Source: Rachicladosporium sp. CCFEE 5018
Taxonomy: Eukaryota; Ascomycota; Dothideomycetes; Cladosporiales; Cladosporiaceae
Assembly: GCA_002077045.2 (NCBI GenBank)
Contig: KZ111163.1
Span: 185,880-249,879, forward strand
DNA: 64,000 nucleotides
Direction: 5' to 3'
Part shown: positions 22,660 through 34,006 of the stretch, in pieces
Numbering within the stretch: the stretch's first letter is position 1
How the letters are laid out: every line of letters begins with the position of its first letter
Notes under the pieces: generated by a model
Told to the model about the DNA's origin: nothing
The model's database searches: none
The model's input: the letters and a program-made list of their open reading frames with translations, nothing else
Made by a program: the position numbers and the translations under genes

Positions 22660-24954
22660 CTACACCACCTGCACATCATCATCACCGTCCCATGCACGTC
22701 TTCTCCGTCGAGCCTGACACTGCATCCTCTCCCGTCGTCCCCAGGCACCATCGCTGCTTCTGCCAAGTACACCTCCAGCATCTCTCCTCCATGTCAATAA
22801 GCCACCCACAGTCCGATCGCCATTGCCCACGACGACTTCGTTGCCGCCATCCAGCAAGGCGATTCCAGCTATAGTCCCAAAGAATCTCAGCTCCTGGCGT
22901 TCCTTCTTCGCATTGCGAACATCATAGATCGAGACAACGTCCTCGCTCTCAGCCGCTACCAGCAGAGCACTATCATCTGTGAAGTGCAGGCTCCGCACGC
23001 AGCTCATAACGCTCGGCAGCGAAGCAGTTGGCTGCGACCAGTTGCGCGAATCCCACAGCAAAGTCTCTCCGTCTTGCGATGCTGAAGCTACATGGCGCGA
23101 GTCTGGGCTCCAGGCGCACGCGAAGACGTGGTCTTTATTGGGCAGAGTAACGAGCGTGGCGCCAGTCTCGGCGTTTGTGATCAGTGCGTCGCGTGAGTCG
23201 CCGCCGATGAGGCGGAGGCGTCCGTCGGGTGCCGTGGCTGAGCAGTTGAGGGAGTTGGCATAGGTGAAAGTGTTGGTGTACTTGAGCGTGCGGACGTCCA
23301 TTACGCGAAGGCGTGTGTCATTTGAGCAGAACACCGCCTGAAGAGCACCTGAGGCACGGCTGGGGAAGGTGTGGATGTGAGTGACTAGACCGTTCCAATT
23401 GTGCGTCACGTAGCCTTCGTGCACTTCAGAGAAGGCAGGTCCAAGTGATCGAAGCGCATACTCGCCATAGAAGCCTCCTGCAATAAGGACGCTTTCACTG
23501 GTATACGACAGATCAGAGGGCTTTGAAGTGGCCAGACAAGTCACCCGCACAGGTGCAGCAGACGCACTGCATTTCGTCAAGTCCATGGCAACACGGCTTT
23601 CCGCTGGCAGTGTGAGTGGCGTGCAATGTACGCGTTCGCCTCCCGAAAAGAAGACGTCTCGACCGTGAGAAGCGACGACATTGCGTAGCTCGAAGTGTGA
23701 GTAGCTTGACTTCCATCGGCCGTTGTAGCGATGAAAGCGGTAGTGTTGCTCCCCTTGTGCATAACCGCCCAATTGCGGTCTCATGTCGAGCTCCGTACGG
23801 TAGCGGCCGCTGTGCGAAGGGTGTAGCTGTCTTCTTTGGTCCATGGCTTGGGCTCGTGTCGTCGTTGTCTCGTGCCACGGTATGCCCTGCAGGTCACCTG
23901 GTCCAGCAATAAAGTCATGGCGTGTGATATCATGGTATACAGAAGGATCTGTACGAGGTTGCAGCGCATCGCGGATCGCTCCAGGTGCGTTTGCTGGGTT
24001 CGCACTGTGGGCATTGTCATACTCCCAGTCATCAATAAAGTCTGCAAAATCGTAAGAGTGGCGTTGGTCATTAATATCCAACACCACTCGATCCGCGTCT
24101 AGTATGTCGAGTAGGTTGTCCTCGCTAGTCGTATCAAAGGGTGCGAAAGCAGGTGCATTAGCTTCGCTACTGCGAATATGTGGCTCAATGATCGGAACAG
24201 GTGGCACGTCAGAAGAAATCGGTGCGCTATTTGGTATCACAGCGAGACTGTGTGACCGCACGCGAAGTGATAGCCGTCGCGACCGGTAACGGTCCTGGCT
24301 ACGCAGGTTATCGCAAGAGCGATGATTGAGCAGTCCGCGGGTGTCAAAGACACGGCCGATTGCGTCGTCGAAGCGTGGGACCTCGTCTGGTCCATCTCCT
24401 GGCAAGGCAAATCTTTGCCGACGGGCATATTCTTCCCTGGTAGTCTCCTCGCATACAGGTCGAGGGTGTCGTTGTCGTAGAGCCAGTGATGTCCGGGACG
24501 AGAGCGACGACGGTGAGCTATCTTGGTCAGGGGTAACCAGATCTGGAAGTGCAGTATCCTCGTACTTTGCTGAAGATGAGGTCGAAAGCGCAGGAGTCGC
24601 GAAGCCAGCATCATCCACGTAGACGCTGTCGTCCAATGTCGGCGACAATAAGGCCCCAGTACCAGAGCGATCACTCTCGGCATCCAGCAACACTCCCCCC
24701 TCCTCGTCATCATCCGATGAGAAACACTCATCCTGCCACGAGTTCAAATGAAAAGGTAGCACGCCACTCTCAAAAACCACAGGCTCAGTAATAAACCTCG
24801 CCATGCAAGCCGTCTCAGTCATAGTCAAATGCTCCATCCTGTCAACCGAGCAAATTCGCTTGGCCAGCAAGCGCCGTCGGCTCAGGGAAACCTTGCGACA
24901 CTTAAAAGGCGCGCTCGGAACGCTGGCACCGCCAAAATAGAACATCTCGGCCAT
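22660..24954 (-). CDS. WD40-repeat protein with long acidic N-terminus, copy A
   Basis: The 764-residue product starts at ATG 24954; the frame continues five codons upstream but begins with GTG. Residues 1-400 are serine- and acid-rich and probably disordered. The C-terminal 300 residues carry WD-like repeats such as HVFACAWSPDSRHVASASQD and GETLLWDSRNW, plus VRSLHFTDDSALLVAAES. This resembles fission-yeast-type uncharacterised WD proteins (SPBC2A9.03 family), a match from memory and only tentative. WD propellers scaffold complexes; no specific partner can be inferred. The stretch 23760-24330 is almost identical to copy B, while 22900-23700 has many differences. Confidence 0.75.
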   Translation of the reverse strand: MAEMFYFGGASVPSAPFKCRKVSLSRRRLLAKRICSVDRMEHLTMTETACMARFITEPVVFESGVLPFHLNSWQDECFSSDDDEEGGVLLDAESDRSGTGALLSPTLDDSVYVDDAGFATPALSTSSSAKYEDTALPDLVTPDQDSSPSSLSSRTSLALRQRHPRPVCEETTREEYARRQRFALPGDGPDEVPRFDDAIGRVFDTRGLLNHRSCDNLRSQDRYRSRRLSLRVRSHSLAVIPNSAPISSDVPPVPIIEPHIRSSEANAPAFAPFDTTSEDNLLDILDADRVVLDINDQRHSYDFADFIDDWEYDNAHSANPANAPGAIRDALQPRTDPSVYHDITRHDFIAGPGDLQGIPWHETTTTRAQAMDQRRQLHPSHSGRYRTELDMRPQLGGYAQGEQHYRFHRYNGRWKSSYSHFELRNVVASHGRDVFFSGGERVHCTPLTLPAESRVAMDLTKCSASAAPVRVTCLATSKPSDLSYTSESVLIAGGFYGEYALRSLGPAFSEVHEGYVTHNWNGLVTHIHTFPSRASGALQAVFCSNDTRLRVMDVRTLKYTNTFTYANSLNCSATAPDGRLRLIGGDSRDALITNAETGATLVTLPNKDHVFACAWSPDSRHVASASQDGETLLWDSRNWSQPTASLPSVMSCVRSLHFTDDSALLVAAESEDVVSIYDVRNAKKERQELRFFGTIAGIALLDGGNEVVVGNGDRTVGGLLTWRRDAGGVLGRSSDGAWGRRERMQCQARRRRRAWDGDDDVQVV

Positions 24955-26740
24955 AATGGCATTCGCCACGCGAGAAAGTCCAGCCTTCCCACTCGGGCGA
25001 CAATGAGCAACTCAATACGTACTCCTCTCCCTGCCTGCGCCGGGTGGGAGAGAAGCCAGATGATTGGACCCAGTACCAGAGAACTTCGCGCAGCTGTCAA
25101 CAGGGGCGAGAGGGAGGGTTCGGGTGATGCAGGTGAGGTGCTCGTAGCGAAGCAGAGGTGAGGTGAGGTGAGCAGAGCACAAGATGGGCTGTCAAAGAAT
25201 TGTTCGCATGCACGCTGTGCTGCCCGCCCGACGCGAGGGGCAGGGTGCGAAGGCGGCCTCGTGATTGGAACAGGAATTTCAGGATCTAGACGGACGGCTA
25301 CGTGCGTCCGATGGGTGGATGTTGTGTCGCCGGTGGAAGAGGTGGGGATAGGCGACGGGAGCTGTGCGATCAGCTGCTGTAGTTAGAGTACCGGTCCAGC
25401 AGTATGGCGGCACGGTCTGTAGAATGTCGCATAGTGTCGACGTGATGGCGAGGTGCAGCGGACTGACGTTCGAGAGAGGGCGCCGGTGCCGGGTAATTCG
25501 ATAAGACACGCGCCCCGCTCTTGGCGATCCCGAGCAGGGGGGTCAACCAGCTCTATGGTACCGTCGCGGCATCAACATGCACGACAATGTCGCCCTTGCT
25601 GTTGCGCATCCGTCAATAGAGTGCTCGCGTTTGCCAAAAGGGGCCGTCGTCGAATGTCGCGATACGATCGCTTCTCGAAGTGCTGACGGAAGATGCAGAA
25701 GGCAAACGAAGAGCGGTTCTTGGGCTCCCAACGTTGCAGCACGACGTCGACTGCAGCAGGACTACAAGCGAGGTCCCTCCGTCACTCACCGGCAGCGTAC
25801 AGGTCTCCACGTGAACTGCAGGGAGGCGTCAAAAAGGCGTAGCGAAGCTTGGGTCGGCGTTGAGCAGGCCATCGCCATCTGCTTCATCCACCACTAATAA
25901 AAATCCCCATCAACTCCGACCCATCACTAACCAAGCATCGCCCTCTGTTCATTAAGCAAACAACTGCTTTCGCTGCCTCTCATGGCTCGTTCCCATCGCC
26001 TCCAACGTCCCCATGAGCGCCTCCATCCCGATCAAGAGATCACCACATCTAGCATCCCTGTCCTGCATTTCCATTCGGAGTGAGGTGCAGCTGTCACATT
26101 CTCAGCCATGCACGCTGGGCCCAATGGCAGCGCGTGGGAGCCGAGTGTTAGGCCGCATGGCATGGTGCCGTTGGCGGGCTGCTTTATGGAGGGCAGGGAA
26201 GGGAAGGGTTGTACGGCGTGTCCCGGCGGTCATGCAGTGGATGTTGTGACTTTGTCTTGGGAAGGTATCTCACGAATGGCACTGCGCAATGGATGAGATA
26301 GGCCAGGTCGGATTATTGCACGGCTCTATCTGATCTGATTCAAATCAGCCTTATCACCGCCTCACTTGTGCTACTGTCAAGTCCGTTTGTGCAGCACGTG
26401 GAGTCCAGAGCGCCATTGAGATTTCGTGCAGCCGCCTCTGTCACGTCGTACGAGCTTCCGCATGGCTATATGCATTGAGACGGCAAAGCGCATTGACATG
26501 AGCATGGCAGCGGTGGAGCACCTTGAATGCAGACAGTAGGACGAGTGAGGATTCGCATACCAAGTAAATGCACCCCATTGGTGACTATAGCCCACAGTCA
26601 TGCCTTCGGACGACCGTAGACTGTAGGGCGTGAAGTCTACGCCGCGCAAATCTCGCCATAACCATGCTTGCTCAATGCATCATCACCGTGAAGCACGCCG
26701 CCGCCCTTCATCGCCTCAATTCGTACGATCGATCAAGCAA
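24955..26740. other. 1.8-kb spacer, copy A, well conserved with copy B
   Basis: This lies upstream of the WD40 gene and downstream of SIN3 (both minus strand). Small frames exist, for example 25577-25897 (+) and 26013-26249 (+). Between copies their differences change amino acids freely, and a minus-strand frame at about 25976-26250 is broken by a stop in copy A, so I do not call genes. Nucleotide similarity to 56633-58414 is high throughout. It may hold long UTRs, the WD40 promoter or a noncoding RNA. Confidence 0.5.
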
Positions 26741-29700
26741 TCAATCGACCTCCATGCCCTCCCCCTCTCCCACGACTTCCTCGCCAGCGACCAACTTCAT
26801 GAACGCGTCATTAGCACCCTCCACAACCTCCCTCCCAACATCTCTCATAGCCTCATTATTCAACTCCCACCCTTCCCTAACAGCTTCCTCCCTCCAAGCC
26901 TTCACCTCCTGCCTCTCCCTCGACCCTTCCTCGGCCCCACTCCTCTCTCCCATACTTAAGAAGAAGCACTCCTGCGTTCCCTTCTCAAAGATCCGATGGT
27001 AGCTATTGACCGTGATCCTTATAGTCAGGTTCTCCTCGCTTCTAGCGGCAGCGAATCGGCGGAGAATGTAATCCACACCCTCTTCTGAAGATGGCGAAGG
27101 GGGCGCAGAGAGGTCAGAGGTGGCGAGGCCGGAGGCACGGTAGTTGCGCGAGAGGAAGGGACGTGTGAGCGTATCGTAGGTGATTCCGGCGGTTGCGGTG
27201 AAGGCTGTGTAGGAGGCGAGGTAGTAGCGCCAGCGGTGCTCTTGGTCAGCAGGTGAGAGCGCAGCGTCGAAGGTAGGATCGTCTTTCTTGGTGAGGTAGA
27301 AGCGGAGGGTGGGGTTGGCTTGGTCCTGGAGGTGATCGTTAGCTGATGTTCGATCAGTGTGGCGTAGGAAGAGACTTACGTAGTCGATGCGATATAGCTC
27401 AGAGTCCTTCAGCAGCTTTTCGACCGACTTTCTGTAATCGACGATCTGCGCCGCGTTCGATGTCTCCCTCATGCGATCTTTGCGCCAGATGTTGTAGATG
27501 TCAAGACTCTTCTCCTTACCCTCGTTGATCAGGATGTTGTTGCCGTAGCGCACAAATGCCTGCATCATCTTCTCAAGCGAGTACAGCTGGTAACCGGACT
27601 GCAAGTAGAAGCGACGAAGAATATCCTCAACCTCGGTGAAGTCGGCGTCGCCGATCAGGCACTTCTCGAACTTGCCAAGCATCTGGCGGTAGTAGCTGGC
27701 GTGCTCTGAGGTGTCCTCGAAGAAGTCGGCTGGCAGCTTGTCGACGATGCCTAGGTCGAGGGCTGGCTTCTCGGTGTTGGCCCGGGCGATAGCCTTGTGG
27801 CACTCCCTCTCGCCCTTCTTGAGCTTGAGCAGACGCTCGTAGAGCATCGTCAGCATGCGAACGAAGCAGTACGTTGGACCGTTGGCCCACATGGTATAGA
27901 CGGTGCGATTGTGCAGCTCAGAGGGATCGACATTCCTGTCACCAACGCTGTTACCAGTGGTGGGATGCTCGAGCCAGCGCTGGACGACAGCCTCGCTCTT
28001 CTCAGCCTCTTCAGCAGTGTCGATCACCATATCGTCAGCAGCGATGGAGCCGATCTCAGGAGTTGAAGCACGGCTGGCGGATGCATTGCTGTCCTCACGA
28101 TCTTTGCGGCCGAACTTGCCAGCACGCTGCTTGTCGATGACATTCCGGAAGAGGTTGTTGCCCTTAGCCTTGCGACCTCTCGGAGTAGCGGCATCCTCAG
28201 CACCAGATGGCAGATCATCGGCCAGTTCGTTGGCAGGCGTGTCGCTTGGGCTGATTTTGATGGCAACCTTCTCATTGAACGAGTCTGGGTCCATGCCGAA
28301 GAAGGTGGGGATGAAGTCGCGCATCCAGGCAGGTAGCTTTGGCGATTCTTGCGTCATGTTGGCGTCGATATAGGTGAGCACTAGGCGGGCGACGTCGAGC
28401 ACCACATCCGCGTCCTCCACAGCGTAGCTGAATTGCGCATTGTGCATAACACCCGGCACCTGCTTGTCCTCTCTGACCATCTCCTCATGCTTGACTTGGA
28501 TCTCGCCGAGCAGCGTCTTCATCTGGAAGGCCTTCTTGTCCGAATTACGGGTGTTGACAGCCTGATGATCAAGAGACTTCCAGAACATCTTCTGGGTTTG
28601 CTCGCGCCAGACCTTCTCCCATTCGCGCTGAGCCAGCTTCCACGATTCGAGGCGCTCTTTGAGGCGGTTGAGCAAGACCGGGATGACTTGGTACGGGTGG
28701 TTGTGCAGCTCCCTAATCACCTCATGGCCCATCTCGCGGCCATAGACCTTCATGATGACGCGCTTGTAGATGGTCTCGCTCTGACCGCCAAGGCCAGTGG
28801 GAAGCTGCCAAGCCATCTGCTCGATTGGCGAAAGGCGCAGTAGCTGTTGCGCAAGGGGCTCGAGCAGCTGCACGGTCCTACCGCAAGCCTCAATGTTATA
28901 GTCGTAGTCGTGACGCTCTTCCTCGATACGGTGAAGACCTTCTTCGTGTGCGTTCTTCCTATGAGCGACGAATCCGGAATCTTCACTCGCCCACGTAGGG
29001 TGAGAAGCCCACTCGTCGTTCAAGACTGCTTGGCACAGCTCGTCACGACCGCTGCATGGCTTCTGGCGCTCCTGCAAAATTTGTGCGTTAGTAAGCTTCA
29101 TAAAGCTACGTCCCAGTGGGCTATGTCCGGGTGATGTGGGTCGAGGTCCAGGATCCGGGGCGGTGGGCTTAGTGAAGAAGTCGTCGAATGGAGCCTGGCG
29201 TGGCGAGGAGCCTCGGATGTCGCTGTACATAGCCTCTGGGTAGTCTCTTCCGGTCCTCAATGGTGAGTATCCCAGCTCCTTCACTCGATCTCTGACTTCG
29301 AATGTTGTCTTGACAATTGCTGTTGGGCTGTCTTCGCCGCGAAGCTTGAGTCTCTTGGCAGGGTTGATTTTGGCACCAGCATAGTCTTGAAAGTCGGCGA
29401 TAGTGTGGATTGGCGTGGAAGCACCGGACGGAAGCCGGGGGCTCAATTTGATGACCGACATCCCAGATTGCGGAACGCGCTTTCGCTTGTTCGTGCGCTC
29501 GTTTTCCAGACACTCAGCTTTGGTGTTCGGCGTGAGTATGAGGGTAGCAGATGAAAGCCCAGTCGATATCATGGCCGCCACCTCGGTCGCAGATGGAATA
29601 GGGATGGCAGGCGGTGGGGCCTTCCTCTTCTTGCCCTTGCTGCCGGATTTGCCAGCTGGGGTAAGTGTGGCGGGTGGAGTTGGGGCTTGAGTCTTTTTCG

Positions 29701-32572
29701 CATTCGGTGTCGTCGGATTTGGCAGAGCAGCCAGCTGCTCGCCATCCTGTACGACCTTCTTGCGAGTGGACACCATCTTGTTGGTGATGTGAACGGTTTG
29801 TGGGTAATTGTGAGTGGAGTGCGGCCAGCGCTGTCCGAGAGGGGGAGGTTTGCGAGTGATTCGATTGCAAAGTTGTTGTCGTAGGTGAGATGTACTTCGT
29901 CCGAGAGCGAGATGAGATGGAGGCAAGTCGACAATAGTAAGTTCGACAATAGGATCGTCTCGTTCAGTGAAGTCAAGGTCCGTGCGCCAGAATTCCAAGT
30001 TGGAAGGAACGTCCCAGGGAGGTCCTGAGGGGTACCCAGGACTCCAGTATACATGTCACGCACGCGACAACGAGGGAAGGGAGTCAACATACCCGCTTAG
30101 GAAGCAGCCTATAACTCGGCCCAAGACCGCGACAATTGCTCAGACTCACCCTGCCGCCAGGGATGCGCGGCTTGTTCTCCACCAGTATGTCCTTCTCTTC
30201 GTACCCCACAAAGTCCATGAACCACTTCATCAAGTCTGTGTTACTGCCGACGAATGCGCGCGACTTGTGAATAAGTGTGGTACGGTCGATGAGGTCTTGG
30301 CTGAAGAGGTTGCAGAGCTTCAGGAACTCGTTGAAGGTATTCTTGTTGGCGATGGCTTTCTTCGCGCGATCGAAGAAGCTGAGCTCTTCACTGGTGGCGA
30401 GTGTTGATGTCGTGGGCGGTAGTGGGAATGGCAGCGCAGGAATCAATGTTGGCGATGAAGGAGGCTGCTCGGCCGCCTTCGCCATCGCGTGCGCCTGCTT
30501 TGCGCGCTGTGACGTTGTCAGTGGGAGATCACATGTGCGCAAACGTCTGGCTCTATCAGTACTACTCACCTTACTCTGCTGCCCTCCAAACGCTCCCTTG
30601 CTCGGTCCAGCAACAGCCATAGGCTCAACACCACTATTGACTGTCCCCTGCCTCTCGCCCCTCTTCCGCTTGTTGTCCTTCACCGTCGGCGTTGGCGCGA
30701 AGTTGCCAACAGGTGGCAACCCTCTCCCATGGTTTGGCGTACCCATTACCTCCCTCGACATCACCGGGCTGCCGTACATCGGCTCACCCCGCACATGCGA
30801 CAACATAGCCTGCTGCTCAGCTTGCACACGCGCGGCGTGCGCTTTGGCCGCAGCGGCAGACTCTGGCAAGAACTGCTTGAAATCGTCGAGGAGGTCTGGA
30901 GCGGTTTTGAATAGATGCGTGACTTGGCTGTAGACGTCTTGGATGGGTTTTGATTCGCGTTGGTAGGTTTGGAGGATTTCGAGGAACTGCTTGTAGATGT
31001 CGGGTTGTGATGAGAATCGGTTCTGAGGGTAAGTTTATTAGCGTGCTTTCTTTGCTTTCACGTGATAGGAGAAAGTCTTGCTCACCTTGATCTTATTCAC
31101 GTAACTGATCGCATGATTGAACTCGACAGGTCCGCGCTTTTCCATCCCGACTGGACCATCGCCGTCCTGCGGCAAAGGTGTAATGCGGCCTGGTGCTGGA
31201 GACATGCCTGCACGAAGCGCAGCACCGCTTGCTGCAGCTGAGACAGCGTTTTGCAGGTGATTGACACCACGTTCCTGTTGCTGGTGCATCGCTTGCTGCT
31301 CCTGCTGACGGGCCACTTCGAGTGGCGAAAGATGATTGCTACCCAGCATTGGTCCTATGGCGCGACCATTTGGACTGAGCATCATCTGCGGTTGTTGTCC
31401 AGGTTGGGGAGTGTACGTGCCGTTCTCTCTTCTGCCAGGCGCACTGTCTTGCTGACTCAGAGGACGAGGCTGTGGCATTGACTGCACTGTCGTACCCATC
31501 GGCGTCGTTACTCGGATCGCATTGGGATCATCACCGGTACCGCATTCAATCCGATAGCCTGGTGGCAGGAACGTATTGAACCCTTGGATCAATTCGGGAT
31601 TTCCAGCAAAGAGCTGGCTGACTCTGCCGATTACACCTGGTGTATCAATAGCACCACTCTTAAAGTCTTTCATGATGTCCAAGAATCTGTTGTAAACATC
31701 TGGGTGATCGGCGAATTGCACTTTGACTTGGTCCAGATAGCTGAGCGCATCGTTCAGGATAGGCTGCTGGCCTTGACCTTGACCCTGCGTTTGACCTGCT
31801 GGTGGTGGTCCCTGTTGTTGCTGTTGTCCAGCCTGCTGCTGTTGTCCAGCCTGCTGCTGTTGTCCAGCCTGCTGCTGTTGTCCAGCCTGCTGCTGTTGTC
31901 CAGCCTGCTGCTGTTGTCCAGCCTGCTGCTGTTGTCCAGCCTGCTGCTGTTGAGCCGGCGCAAAGGGCATCAGAAGGCCTGGCTGTTGCTGTTGATTGCC
32001 GAGCACCTGGGATTGCGGTGGTTGCACTGGACCACCTGCGAAGATGTTGCCAGGTCCCGAGGGTGCTCCAAGCGGGAAACCAGGCTGTGCTTGCGACACA
32101 CCAAGCCCTGGGTTCCCAAGTAGCCCGTGCCGAGGACCAACAGCGACTGGCTGATGCAGATGTATCGACTGTCCTGGTTGTGCTTGATGCTGCGGCGCCT
32201 GCTCGAGCCTCTGACGCTCTTGATGCTCTCGATGTGCTCGATCTTGCTCTTCTTTGATGTGGATCTGCTCGATGTCGCGAGCCCGCTCCCGTTCGCGCTG
32301 CTCAGCAGCAGCTGCTTGGCTCGTCGCTTGACCAATTGCTGGCAGACTGAATCCAATGCCTGGCTGACCGTCTGGTCGATGAGCTGGTTGTGGTGGTTGT
32401 CTTGGCGAAGAGTGTGCAAGCCCTGGCAGTCCACCTAGCCCATGGCTCTGCTGCTGATACCCAAAATGGCCATTCGGCGGCGGGAGGTTCGCGTGCCCCG
32501 CAGGTGGTGATTGCTGGGATTGCTGCGGGAGCTGCCCCGGCCTGTGAGTCCTTGCTGTGAGCGTGCATTCAT
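26741..32572 (-). CDS. SIN3: Sin3 corepressor scaffold, copy A
   Basis: Sin3 scaffolds the Rpd3 histone-deacetylase complexes. PAH1 is at about 31760-31570 (ILNDALSYLDQVKVQFADHP). PAH2 is split by intron 31085-31023, and PAH3 lies at about 30440-30220. An intron at 30569-30507 lies between PAH2 and PAH3. The exon ending SYRLLPKR (30093) joins ERQKPCSGRDELC at 29071, the universally conserved Sin3 order, across a 1021-base intron. The HDAC-interaction region follows (WASEDSGFVAHRKN, RIEEERHDYDYNIEA). A last intron is 27379-27326. ATG 32572 (MNARSQQG) follows an acceptor-like CCCCAG but is one base out of frame with the Q-rich N-terminus. The open frame itself runs to 32738. The N-terminus is therefore uncertain; the remainder is firm. 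Confidence 0.93.
29072..29776 (-). CDS. conserved open frame inside the SIN3 PAH3-HID intron, copy A
   Basis: ATG 29776 lies in a fungal-type start context (CATCACCAACAAG before it). It opens 235 codons that run without a stop through the branch/acceptor ACTAAC...TTTTGCAG into the SIN3 exon at 29071, in the SIN3 frame. The peptide is basic and proline-rich with nuclear-signal-like KGKKRKAPPP and NKRKRVPQ. It contains the conserved stretch LSPRLPSGASTPIHTIADFQ. In 29221-29500 I count eight base differences from copy B: five at third, three at first and none at second codon positions, six of them synonymous. This suggests selection on protein. It could be an alternative first exon, a retained intron or an internal promoter product. 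No known family is recognised. Confidence 0.6.
31827..31952. repeat. 18-base minisatellite coding AGQQQQ in SIN3, seven units in copy A
   Basis: The 18-base unit ccagcctgctgctgttgt is repeated about seven times with no visible variation. It encodes alternating Ala-Gly and four glutamines, just N-terminal of PAH1. Copy B has a single related unit at about 63487-63500. A recent unit expansion or contraction is likely. Confidence 0.92.
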
Positions 32573-33242
32573 CACTTCGCTGGGGATGAAGAAGGGGAGA
32601 ATGCAGCCAAAAGTGCATCCACGCGTCACAGTCGCCCATGACAATGGTACAGATAAAGCGTGCGCGTGTACTAAAGATCAGGGAGAACATACCCAAATGC
32701 TCCGGGACGTGGCCCTGGCTGGTTTTGTTGGTCTCCATGTGGGTTCCCGCCGCCCTGCGCCCATCCGCCTCGGTGCCCGGGATCCATTATAAACGCCTGA
32801 TAGCCGTGATGTCGTTGCCTCGTCGATGCTTTCGTGTAATGCTTCGCCTTCCTCGACGTTCCGTGCCGAGTTCGTGTGCTGTAGCACTCTGGTACCTCTC
32901 ACGCGTGTTCCTGGCTCGTGAAGGTTGCCGGAGCCAGACGCAGACGGACCCTTGTATTGAGTGCTCTTCTTGATACGCCAAGGCGTAGCTAGTGATGGGT
33001 CGTGGTGGTCATTCGAATGATGATCAGATGGAAGTGAGGTACCTTACAGCTGATCAGACGAGGCCGGCACACTTTGCGACACCCTGCAGCTTGTGATGCA
33101 GGGAGTAGCTCCGTCATGGGCCAGAGAAACAGACGGGTAGATCCGTCGATCATTTTATCTCCGAGGCAGTGGAGGCACGTGAAAACAGAACTGAAATCGC
33201 GAGATATCGTGAGTACGAGTTTCAACCGAGTATCTCACAGTC
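32573..33242. other. divergent SIN3-FCY1 promoter region
   Basis: About 670 bases lie between divergent starts. The first 160 bases may hold a SIN3 leader and UTR intron ending at CCCCAG near 32580. I see no further gene, RNA or repeat. Confidence 0.5.
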
Positions 33243-33843
33243 ATGTCGCAAAGTGATGTCGGCTTCAAGGCCGCACTCGACGAGGCCAAGAAAGGCGCTG
33301 ATGAGGGAGGTGTACCCATTGGAGCATGCCTAGTCTCTGCAGATGGTAAGATACTCGGTAGAGGGCACAACATGAGAGTGCAGAAGAAAAGTCCAACGAT
33401 TCATGTATGTACTCTTGATCTATCTATATTTCCTGCTTTTCTCGTACATACAAGTCGTAACATGCGTGTCAAGTTAAGTCAAGTCTGACGTGTCCAGGCC
33501 GAGATCTCAGCCCTCGAGAACGCAGGCCGTCTCCCGGCATCGGCTTACAAGGACGCCACCATGTACACCACGCTGAGCCCCTGCGACATGTGCACCGGCG
33601 CCTGCATCCTGTACAAAGTCCGCCGAGTCGTTCTCGGTGAGAACAACACCTTCGTTGGTGGTGAGGCGTACCTGAAGGAGCGAGGTATTGAAGTTGTCAA
33701 TGTCAGGAGTGAGGAGTGCGAGAAGCTGATGACCGAGTTCATCAAGACGAACCCTGGTGATTGGTAGGCGACCCGATTGCGTGTGCCTGTACACCTCGCT
33801 GACATGCTGTAGGTACGAAGACATCGGAGAGCCTAGCAAGTGA
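33243..33843 (+). CDS. FCY1: cytosine deaminase
   Basis: This zinc enzyme of pyrimidine salvage deaminates cytosine to uracil, and also 5-fluorocytosine. Exons: 33243-33404, 33498-33763 and 33813-33843, giving 152 residues against 158 in yeast. Introns begin GTATGT and GTAGGC and end CCAG and GTAG. The zinc/proton-shuttle motif HAE is split by the first intron (CAT | GCC GAG), and PCDMC supplies the two cysteine ligands. After the second intron the C-terminus reads YEDIGEPSK, matching the conserved EDIGE tail of fungal enzymes. That identifies the third small exon: without splicing the frame would stop right after NPGDW. It converges with HEM12, about 160 bases apart. Confidence 0.95.
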
Positions 33844-34006
33844 GCTCTCGTGGCTGTCACCAGTCGCTGTGCAGCATGTTGCGCTCGTGCATTGCCTTCT
33901 CGGCGGCGCTAGCCGCATGGCCGTTTGACTTCGCCGATGTTGCTTCGGCCTGGTGGGCTTCTGTACGACATGTTGGCAAAAGATGTCAGAGCCTCGCTAA
34001 GTGGAT

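Larger units (their letters stand above)
13571..32450. repeat. copy A of a roughly 19-kb direct segmental duplication
   Basis: This stretch matches 44917-64000 in gene order, orientation and most of its sequence. Copy A is about 18,880 bases and copy B 19,084. It holds the FAN1 5' part, FAS1-domain gene, a small unknown gene, RSC4-like, SEC20, PTC7-like, WD40 and most of SIN3. Identity is patchy: some stretches of tens to hundreds of bases are identical, for example around 23760-24000, while the spacer 20736-21178 shows no visible similarity to its counterpart. The left limit is set by the gap at 44817-44916 and the right limit by the window end, so the true repeat may be longer. Confidence 0.95.

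Noticed and set aside
26013..26296. Possible small gene on either strand in the SIN3-WD40 spacer
   Set aside because: Copy differences change amino acids freely in the plus frame, and the minus frame has a stop in copy A.
31584..32257. Leucine- or valine/alanine-repeat frames on the plus strand across SIN3
   Set aside because: They are antisense shadows of the CAG-rich minisatellite in the real SIN3 frame.
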